Source: Turnera subulata (taxonomy: Eukaryota; Streptophyta; Magnoliopsida; Malpighiales; Passifloraceae). From it: a stretch of 64,000 nucleotides of DNA. Positions 55,490 to 64,000 of the stretch are shown here, in pieces. The translations under genes were made by a program, and so were the position numbers. Below the pieces are notes generated by a model. It worked only from the letters and a program-made list of their open reading frames with translations, ran no database searches and had not been told where the DNA came from. How positions within the stretch are numbered: the stretch's first letter is position 1; each line of letters begins with the position of its first letter. Where the stretch lies: the NCBI GenBank assembly GCA_028386065.3, contig JAKUCV010006130.1, positions 100,352 through 164,351 on the forward strand, in the 5' to 3' direction.

Positions 55490-58400
55490 ATGAGCAAGAA
55501 AAAGAATCCTCTTGTATTCTTAGATGTATCGATTGATGGGGCACCTTCTGAGAGAATCGTTATTGAGGTAATGCAAAAAAATCATAGCTTTTCCCACCCT
55601 TTTTTTTTTTTTTAATGTTCACATTTTATTTATTAGAGAATAATGAGTGTGTCTCTTTTCCTACGCACAGCTTTTTGCAGATGTTGTTCCAAAGACTGCA
55701 GAGAATTTCCGGGCACTCTGTACAGGTATGCTTAACTTCTCTGCATTGGTTAACTTCATCTGTAGCTGTTGCTAATCAGAAGCTTGCCCTTATGTTGTTT
55801 GTGCATTTAAGCATTGGGAGTCTTCGGGATCTATTGGTTCTTCCTATTCTATTGTATGCGCGCTAAAATGAATGCCTTTTTCATTTTTTTTTTTTTTATT
55901 TATGGCACATTTGCCACTTCATTTAGCAATACAGAAACGTCCTTGACTTCAGGGTGCACATCCTAGACCATGCTTCCTTTATACATTTCTACATATCTAC
56001 TATGAAATTTCCAGAAAATGGAAACTGTACTACCAGTTAAAGGGCCTGGAAAATTTGGGGAGAGTAATTGAAAATAGCTGAATCATTGTTTTTCTCAACT
56101 AAATAGATGCTGCCGGTACATTTTCCCCTGGGATTTTGCATTTACTATCTGTAGGCTGAGTCCATCCATTCAGTACTCCCTTGATGCTTTTGTGATAAAC
56201 TGTGAAATCTCATGTTTGATATTATCTTTTTCCATTCGCTTCACATGAGAGCCTGTGCCCCTTTTTCTATGTGACTAATTCTCGAGGGAATGTCATTTGC
56301 CTAAGGACAACAGTTTTGTTGCATGAACTGTGGCCGATCTTGACACCTACTTTTCTATTGTCAATTACAGGTGAGAAGGGCATGGGAAAAACAACCGGTA
56401 AACCTCTCTGCTTCAAAGGGTCGTTTTTCCATCGCATAATTAAAGGATTCATGGCACAAGTAAGATTCTTATTGCTTTTGTTGACAAGTGTAACAGGAGC
56501 TAGTGCTATGCATGTTTGAGTCTGAGTTATACTTCGTATGATGTAACTTGTGCTGCTTGAATTGTTTTTTATGGATACCTAAAGCTCCCCTAATTGTAAG
56601 AGGTGCTGTTTTCTTCAATTGAGGTGTTCTCTAAAAATATACCTAAGAGCTCGATGAATTGTTGCGATCCTTAGGAAAGTAACAGATACCTGAATTTACT
56701 TTATCTTGTTGCTTGCTTCCCAAGCCCCATCCAAATTTAAGTTTCACATTTAGAAACGTTTGTGTGGCTTATTAAATCAACCATTGGGTCCGACATGCAA
56801 GGAAGTTTCTCCATCCGCATGTGTTCATGGAGAGAAGTTGTATCTTGTGGGGCGGGTTGATGTTGTAACTACCATAATACTGGATGAAAACTCCATTCTT
56901 GATTCTACGAGAATTTTTATGATAGCCTTTCCTTTGCTTCTCTTCAATGGAAGTTTGATTTTCTTGTCTTAGCTTGCACCTTAATGGCATGATGCAGCAA
57001 GGGCTTAAGGATGTTTCAGTAATGATATTCGAAAGAGATTGCACACTTTGTCTCTCTTATTTCTTAGTGGTATATCTTCACTTTATAGAGAGACTATGGC
57101 TTATCATTGCACGTGTTCCTCTTTTTGTTAGTTTCAAAAAAATTCAATTAAGTTACCAGGAAAAGTGGTAGTGTAAATTGAACTGTGTGTCTGAATTTGA
57201 TTTCTGCAGCTTACTGAAAAGTTACTTAGTTTTCTAAAGTGTATATCTAATTGTATGAAAATTTCTCCCAACTTCTTTTCTTTGTTCTCCACAGGGTGGT
57301 GACTTTTCAAAGGGAAATGGTACACACTTTGATTCCATGCGTTATTTAAATGCTACTTAGTACAGCTTCTCAGTTTGACTTCCATACTCATGCCCAGATT
57401 GTAAGGATCGACATTTAATTGGTTTGCAGGCACTGGTGGAGAAAGTATCTATGGAGGAAAATTTGCAGGCAAGTGTTTAAACTTTGATGATTTATGTGCA
57501 TCTGCAATGGATTAGTGTCATCATTATTTATGAAAACTTTGTGCTCTTCTTTCGCAGATGAGAATTTCATATTAAGGCACAATGAACCAGGACTTCTCTC
57601 TATGGCAAATGGTGGTCCAAACACAAACGGTTCCCAATTCTTCATAACCTTTAAGAAGCAGCCGCATCTTGATGGGTATATTACCTTTCCTTGTTCTGCT
57701 CATATCATTGGCTTTTATTAGTTATTTGCCGATTTCCTTGGTCGCTTGACCTTTGCACTTTTTCTTGTGCCTATTTCTGGTCAGTAAAAATTTCTTTTGT
57801 AATAGGGGGTGATTTATTGAGTTGTCTTAGTTTGTCATTTTCTGATACATACCAGGAAACATGTTGTTTTTGGGAAAGTTGTCAAGGGAATGGATGTTGT
57901 GAAGAAGCTTGAGCAGGTGGGGACAGGAGATGGCAAACCAGCCCAGACTGTTAAAGTTGTAGATTGCGGGGAAACTTCTGAAAGCAAGATTCAGGATGCT
58001 GTCGGGAAAGATGCAGGTAGCACACAGTATTTCCAGAGCTGATGTGAGTTTGACCTTGTTGAGCTATGCTCTTCTGAGTCATATTGAAAATGTGTTGTTG
58101 TTTGGTTCCAGGAAAGAAGAAAGTGGGGAAGGCTCCTTCAGATGATAGTTCTGATGGAAAACATAAGAGAAGTAAAAAATCTGTGAAGGATACTAGAAAG
58201 AAAAGGAAAAGGAGCTACTCTTCAACGGATTCAGATAGCTATGATTCGTATTCTGATTCTCTCTCATCATATTCAGACACTGAAACTTCTTCATATTCAG
58301 ATTCTTCAGATTCAAGCTCATCCGGTGATGGGAGGTATAAGAAGTATAAGAAAAGAAGATCGGTCAAAAAGGATAAACGCCAGCGTGGAAGAAAACTGAA

Positions 58401-60517
58401 GGATGGAAGGAGGCTGAGGAAAAGAGGTTGTCGTGAGAAAAGATCAAGGAACAAGTCTAAGTGGTCTGGTTCTTGTGTTTTCCAGAGCAGCCTCTTTGAA
58501 TTTCTCCTTCCTCGATCTCCCTATAGTCCCCTTACTTTCCATGTGCCTTATGGTGTAAAGTGGTTTTGTTTTCAGGAGCTCTGGGAGCAGTAGTGACACA
58601 ATGAGCACAAGCTCTAGCAACAGCTCTGACCAAGAAGCTGATCGTCGTGTTTCTTCTCATAAACGCAAGAAACCAACTCGTTCCGGGAAGGAATCAAAGG
58701 AGAATCTTGGTACTGAATTCTCTTGTTCAACTCAGTCTGGCACTTATCTGCTTCATTCCTCATTGATTTCATGCAAGAAGAATACTGTTGAGATTTTCAT
58801 TTCCAGTTTTCATTGTCATGATGCTGGTATAACTGAAGGTTGGTTATGGGTGCAGGAAAAGAAGCAGAGCTACAGCCAGAAAAAGATAGCAAGGTGAAGA
58901 CAACTGAGGCCAGCTCATCACATGAAGAGGGTGAATTGTCTCCAAAGGGTGATGAGCCACAAAACAATGGACATGGAACAAATTCTAAATTGGAGACCAA
59001 TCAGCATTCCTATTTGGAGGAATTAAACAAATCCAGGTTTCTTCTTTTTCCCTCTACTTTCTTTCTTTTTTCGTTTTTCATTTTTCTTTTTGTTTGCTTC
59101 TGTGTATATGCCTCAGAGATTTGGAGTTGTGAGTTGTGACCTTATGTTCATGACTGATTTTGCAGGAGTGTGTCACCAAGTCCTAAAAAAAGATCAAATG
59201 GCAACCGTAGAAGCAGTGTGAGCCCAAGTCCCCCGGAAGCTCCTAAGAGTCCAAGATTTAGAAGGGGCAGTAGAAGTCCACCCAGGAAGTCTGGTGAATT
59301 AAGTCAAAGAAGTCCATTGAGTGGTGCCGCTGACAGAGTGCCTGAACCTTCTACATCCAACCAAAGGAGGGACTTGTCACGAAGCCGATCTCCTGATGGC
59401 ACTCCCAAGCGCATTAGAAAAGGACGTGGCTTTACTGACCGTTATTCCTTTGCACGACGCTATCGCACACCTTCTCCAGTGCGATCACCTAACAGGCCCT
59501 ATCGTTATGGTGGTAGAAATAACAATGATAGGAACCAGGACAGGTAATTTTAATGTCATTTTGACTTTCCTGGACATCACCAGTACTTGGTTCTCTTTCA
59601 CTCATGTTCCTCTCTTACATCCTCAAGGTATTCGAGCTACAGAAATTCTTCGAAATATTCACCAAGGAGACGTTACAGAAGCCCCCTAAGAGGCAGGAGC
59701 CCGCCCAGGTTCTCTCTCGTTCTCTCACCATAATCAGTTCTCTGCAGTTCATTGATGTGATTTGCCTTGCCTTCTCATGAGTCCATATTTGTAGCAGTTC
59801 TTTTTTATTCTTTTATTGGGAAAAAAAATTCTATTTTACCGATTTATAGTTGAGTGGATTAAGGAGCCTCTCAGGATGCTGCCCATGGTTTAGGTTTCTA
59901 ACTTCTGCTATTGTTTATTACTGCTGTAATTTTCTCCATTTCCCATAGCATTGAACGCTTCAAAATCTATCCACTTTAGATATATATGTTTTCCCCGAAA
60001 CGCACACTTTATCTTGTAAAGGATGCTGGCAGTTGCAGTTAATGAAGTCTAGCATATATGTGCTTGATATAATTTAGTTTTTGTTGTGTTTTTTGCAAAT
60101 AGACGATTGTATTACTCATTCCCATTAAATTTTATATTTTATATATGCAGACACGGTGGACGGAGAAGTCCAAGTAGGAGTGTTTCTCGCAGTCCACGGC
60201 GTGGCAGATACAATTATCGTAGCCGGAGCCAGAGTCCATTAGGTAGTCATAGTCCTAGAGAGAGGCGGCCTCCAATAAGTGAAGATTTGAAATCTCGTCT
60301 TGGTCCCAGAGTTGATGATGATCGCCCTCCAAAGAAAGATAGGTGGAGGTCCAGGTCCAGGTCCAGGAGTCGTGGATCATCTCTCTCTAGATCCCCTGAT
60401 GCTGTTCCACCTAAACGCCACGGCCAGGCAGCTAGCAGGTCATCTTCAAGCTCTCCATCTGGACAGCAGGGTTTGGTTTCCTATGGTGAAGCTAGTCCTG
60501 AGCATGGAAGAAAGTAG
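55490..60517 (+). CDS. CYP63: SR-rich nuclear cyclophilin (CYP63/CYP95-like peptidyl-prolyl isomerase)
   Basis: Thirteen coding exons: 55490-55567, 55671-55725, 56371-56459, 57295-57319, 57430-57468, 57558-57675, 57856-58016, 58112-58463, 58576-58709, 58856-59036, 59166-59543, 59628-59708 and 60151-60517. Phases agree and give 685 residues. Residues 1-175 are a cyclophilin domain: [16 protein letters not shown] (catalytic R66, F71, Q74), [13 protein letters not shown] and HLDGKHVVFG. His132 stands where CypA has the Trp needed for tight cyclosporin binding. The rest is low-complexity: Ser/Asp-rich, Lys/Arg-rich, an [11 protein letters not shown] block, and many SPSR and RSRS repeats, as in Arabidopsis CYP63 (At3g63400), which binds SR splicing factors in nuclear speckles. 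The intron after exon 5 has a GC donor. CYP63 is chosen over CYP95 because of synteny with VTE3 and ACA12. Confidence 0.92.
57469..57557 (+). other. GC-AG intron in the cyclophilin gene
   Basis: The donor is TTTGCAG/GCAAGT and the acceptor TTTCGCAG. Only this cut keeps the cyclophilin frame ([12 protein letters not shown]). All other introns of the gene are GT-AG. Confidence 0.85.
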
Positions 60518-61431
60518 TAGCTCTTGGATGGCATTGTAGCCTTGGAAATGGGATGCTGTGGTGCTTAGTAAACGCAGCGACTCTTCAAGAGGCATTTATA
60601 GACATGGAGGGTAAAAAACGTGTTTAAGGGTTACTAGCAATGGGCAAGTTTATCCTTCTGAACTTTGTTTGCAGTACATTGAGTGGTAATCCTGAAAGCC
60701 TTGGGCAAGGAAGACACAAGTTTCGACCATGATTAAGGGTTTTAGCTAGCATGCTTAGGAAGTTTAACCACCTGATACCAATTCGTTTTTATCCATCAGA
60801 TTTTTATTTGCGTTGATGTGGTTAGGTGATTTGAACAATTGGACTGATGCATGATCCCAGTACCACTTCTCAGATTCGGGCCCCAACTTTCATCATATTT
60901 ATGATTTGCACACGGGTATCCTTACCAAGCTTATGGATTTGCAGGGTTTATCCTTTGAGAATAGCCCGTAGTACCGGATGCGTTCTATTTTGATTTGGCA
61001 TTTGCCAATATTCAGATAGAGAACACTTATAAATGGGAACAGATGTGACTATTTGCTTATGGGCAATGTTGGGTCGCTTCTTTGCTTATGTTGGTCGTTG
61101 TCATCCAAATCTATAGCAAACCAGTAAGCAAATTCTATACTGTTCGCATTGTACCAAGAAAAAAAAAATGCTTGGTTGATTATGATATTATTAATAGACA
61201 TATATCACTAGGATAAGAGCAAAATAGATTTTTCCCCTGTGTACGTTAGCCGGAAATGCAGCCTTAGATTAGGATGATAACTGTAGTTATATGTATGGAC
61301 GTCGGGGCATAAGAAAAACAATCACAAACCGATATCGATAATTATTTCCCTATGACGCATGGATACTGGCTGCAAAAACGGGAGCCAAAGAGACAAAGAA
61401 CTTAAAAGAACAAAATCAAAGCAGCAAACTC
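60518..61431. other. 3' UTR of the cyclophilin gene and spacer
   Basis: The first few hundred bases should be the cyclophilin 3' UTR. The convergent VTE3 gene ends at 61737. No gene is seen between them; an A tract lies at about 61160. Confidence 0.45.
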
Positions 61432-61544
61432 CTTTTTTTTCTCTTTTTGGTGCCCATCCCATATCCTCAGCTTTTGTCCCAACCCATCCGGAACCGATCC
61501 AGGCGCAACTGGTTATGGTGGGTGAGTCTCCAATTGGAATTTTG
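61432..61544 (-). mobile_element. 5'-truncated SINE of family S1, minus strand
   Basis: The T-rich left end (A-tail on the minus strand) and the words GGTTATGGTGGGTGAGTCTCC and TCCGGAACCGATCC are the reverse complement of the 3' body of the SINE at 30638. The A and B boxes are missing. Flanks AAAGCAGCAAACTC (61418-61431) and AAAGCAACAAACTC (61545-61558) form a 14-bp target duplication with one mismatch. Confidence 0.85.
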
Positions 61545-61736
61545 AAAGCAACAAACTCTTTATTTTAACAATTCAGTTTAGGATATTACACGAAACTACT
61601 AAGGTAGAGTGCAAAAGCATGCCTATTCTAATTCAAGGAACGTTTGGTGAAACCCAAGAAGCCTACGTGAAGACCCATCTTACATAGAGTGTTTGAAGCC
61701 CTTGACTGAGAAGTCTACGACCACCCACCAAGCCTC

Positions 61737-64000
61737 TTAGATTGGTCTACCTTTGGGTACAATTTGATCTTTAAGCCACATGTAGATAGGAACCAGAACA
61801 TAATAAGTTGCCGCCAAGGCACCTAAAAGGAACCGCAGAAGGAAGACAAATGGGTTTACAGGCTCGCTCACATCCTCTTCCTTTGGACCAAGCTGCATGG
61901 TAGTACAAAACAAGAATAGAGATTAGATAAGAAGCCTGCAAATAGTAGAGAATTTTACATTTGCCAATTTAAAGAAAAAAACATTTATTCTACAAATAAA
62001 TGACAAGAGGCATTTTTGTTCATATAAAGGTCAAACACTTTCAGAATTTTGTAACAATTGTTTTGTCAAGACCCTTCACTTCAGCATCATCAGATGGCCG
62101 TGTGTCAATATTTTAAGCATTCAGTTATCAGCCTGAAAGCAACAGTATAATGGCAATTATAGTGTTTTAAGCTTGAAGGGGCTGTGCTCCATCTACAATC
62201 TAAAATGTAGCAGCAGTAACGAGTGCAATAAATGCCCTCTGCATCAATGTCACCTAAAACAACCAGCAAATGTATAGAACCTATCAAATTTCTCCTATCT
62301 AGCAAATCTTATTGCCCCAAATTCAAGCCAAACCAGTACCAGACTTCTTCAGCAATGATCTCCCACAAACTAAAAGCCTAGCCAAAGCAGTTCATCATGC
62401 AGCATACAAGCAAAGGTCTCTGAAGGGTTTTCTACATAAAGATTATTCCGTAGGTACAATGTATCGTATATCCATCCGTCAAATTTGACCAGCTCAAAAC
62501 TCTAGCCAAAACAATGTAAAATGTCAATCAGCAAAGTAAATCATTTGACTGTTGGAACAAAGATCTCCTTATTCAGCTACCAATCTGAAAGAACTCCAAC
62601 TCCTTTAACTACGGGGTACCAACAGCTACAAATTCTCTTTCACCAAGGATTGCAATCCACTTAAATTACTGTCACTAAACTGAAGTACATTCAATGGCAA
62701 ACCAACACATACATCGTACACAATCAAGTGCAGTGTTCCACTTTCAACCTTGTGCAAAAACTCCTACGAACTAAATAAACCTTTATGTGAAATGGCATTT
62801 CACAGAGAAAATAACACATACAAAATTCCGAATCAATTAGAATCCTAATTTGAAATTTATATGAAGAACTTTAGCAACTAAATGGACAATAAAAATGGAT
62901 ATGCATGAACTTAAATCCCAATAATGTACAAGGCATATGCAAAGGTATTAGAAGAATAACAAATATTCTTACTCAGAGGCCTTTGGTCCACTCCCCCACT
63001 CGGGAGGTCATGACATTGAGAACATTTGTAGTCAGGCACAGCAAACAGCAGTTTACATGTAAAAGTGAAGCTAATAACTCAAAGACAAAGTGTGAATGAA
63101 TAAAAGAACAAAATGCAGCTGTGCTACGCAATGTGAAAAATAATTACCTTCAGAGGAGAATCCCCAGAAGCAGGTTTAACACCAGTAACAGAACATCCCA
63201 TAATCAGCCCGTGCCGGCGAACGCCACGATACCACTTTGGTCCAATCCTCTTCAACTGAACATCCTTAAAGCCAGCCTTCTGAAACCATTCAATGTACTC
63301 TTCCTCCTTGGGGAAGAGCATCCAAACATCAGCAAAGAAGCGAGACAACCAAAAGGTTGGGTACACCGGACCAATTACACAGGCCTTTCCGCCCAGTTTC
63401 AACACTCGGTACGCTTCCCTGATGCCACGTTGCGGATCAGGCCAGTACTCAATGCTGCAAGGGTACAGTTAGGGAATTTTCATAAGCAATGCTATATCAT
63501 TGTAAGTTCCTCTCAGATGACTATGTAGACATTCAACAATAAGTGTTTCTGCAGATCATACAAGCTGTATACTGGGACATCAAAAAATCATTCAGTAAAG
63601 AGCTTCAAACTCATAAACCTTATGTACAATCAGGGTAGATAACCTGCATACAATCACTCCCCAGAATGCAGGACCTACTTTAGTGGACTCTAGCCATCTA
63701 ATTAATGCACATTCACTTGAATATCAGAATTCGCATTGCAAAAATGCATTAGAAACTGTCCAGAGGAATTATGCCCTGGGGCTTAAATTTGAAAAACTGC
63801 TCAAAACCAGTGAACCAATGTGAAGAGAGTAGCCATTAAAACGAGAGTTGCGAATTGACCGAGACTGTTACCCCAGATTCACATCATAAAACCACTGGAA
63901 AACAGTACAACTAAATACTCAAAACAAGAAATCCAATGAAATGAGAAGGCAATGCATGCAAGAACCATACCTCCCAGCAGACACGTATCTATCTGCATAA
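61737..64000 (-). CDS. VTE3: MPBQ/MSBQ methyltransferase, chloroplast inner envelope (VTE3/APG1), 3' part
   Basis: Minus-strand exons: part of one at 63971-64000 (reads on past the window edge, YADRYVSAG), then 63454-63148, then 61892-61737 with the stop. Introns are GT-AG and phases agree. The translation includes IEYWPDPQRGIREAYRVLK, KACVIGPVYPTFWLSRFF, KEEEYIEWFQKAGFKDV and KWYRGVRRHGLIMGCSVTG. It ends with a membrane anchor (LLRFLLGALAATYYVLVPIYM) before KDQIVPKGRPI. This matches Arabidopsis VTE3 (At3g63410). VTE3 methylates 2-methyl-6-phytyl- and solanesyl-benzoquinol for tocopherol and plastoquinone synthesis. The N-terminal transit peptide and the SAM-binding motif I are beyond the window. 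Confidence 0.93.
61893..63147 (-). other. Last intron of VTE3 (1.26 kb)
   Basis: It lies between the exons at 63148 and 61892, with donor GT (plus-strand AC at 63146-63147) and acceptor AG (CT at 61893-61894). It is AT-rich and contains no repeat or gene that I can identify. Confidence 0.75.

Overview
This is nuclear DNA of a eudicot plant, probably a woody species with a repeat-rich genome. The evidence is spliced genes with GT-AG introns, AT-rich spacers full of LTR retrotransposons, SINEs and MITEs, two MIR167 precursors, and host proteins whose closest relatives I know are from Arabidopsis. I cannot name the species.

Host genes, left to right: an intronless DYW-type PPR editing factor resembling OTP86 (10501-13377, +); two MIR167 stem-loops (20128-20245 and 28600-28712, +); an intronless plasma-membrane type Ca2+-ATPase of the ACA12/ACA13 kind (33391-36558, -); an unrecognised plant protein of 207 residues (42355-42978, -); a four-exon, four-EF-hand calmodulin-like gene of the CML8/CML11 kind (44100-45451, -); a thirteen-coding-exon SR-rich cyclophilin of the CYP63/CYP95 kind (55490-60517, +); and the 3' part of a VTE3/APG1 methyltransferase gene cut by the window edge (61737-64000, -). 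From memory, OTP86, MIR167b, ACA12, CYP63 and VTE3 are At3g63370, At3g63375, At3g63380, At3g63400 and At3g63410. The order here is the same, so this is a conserved microsyntenic block, expanded by transposons and with MIR167 present twice.

Repeats occupy the rest. 1-2192 is the 5' LTR and leader of a minus-strand LTR element; its leader carries twelve copies of a 12-bp palindrome in six evenly spaced pairs. 2193-10218 is a decayed Copia element (Copia A) split by a 3.1-kb solo LTR (5735-8823). 47035-54525 is a second, better-preserved Copia (Copia B) with GTAGG target duplications, split in gag by a second copy of the same solo LTR (47719-50547). 23224-27259 is a 4.0-kb LTR element with no recognisable gag or pol (LARD-like), itself carrying a SINE. 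31142-32573 is a Mutator-like element with long terminal inverted repeats and a 9-bp target duplication, carrying a cystatin gene fragment (Pack-MULE). Smaller items are a poly(A)-tailed retroinsert (16251-17075), a LINE RNase H remnant (17151-17570), two fold-back MITEs (18114-18344 and 18413-18644), a hAT-like MITE (46263-46450) and three members of one SINE family.

The host genes do not form one pathway. They cover chloroplast RNA editing, auxin-response control by miR167, Ca2+ extrusion, Ca2+ sensing, RNA-processing-associated prolyl isomerisation, and tocopherol/plastoquinone methylation. The most unusual items are the palindrome array, the recurrent hairpins in Copia A, the paired MIR167 loci, the cystatin-carrying MULE and the coding-free LTR element.
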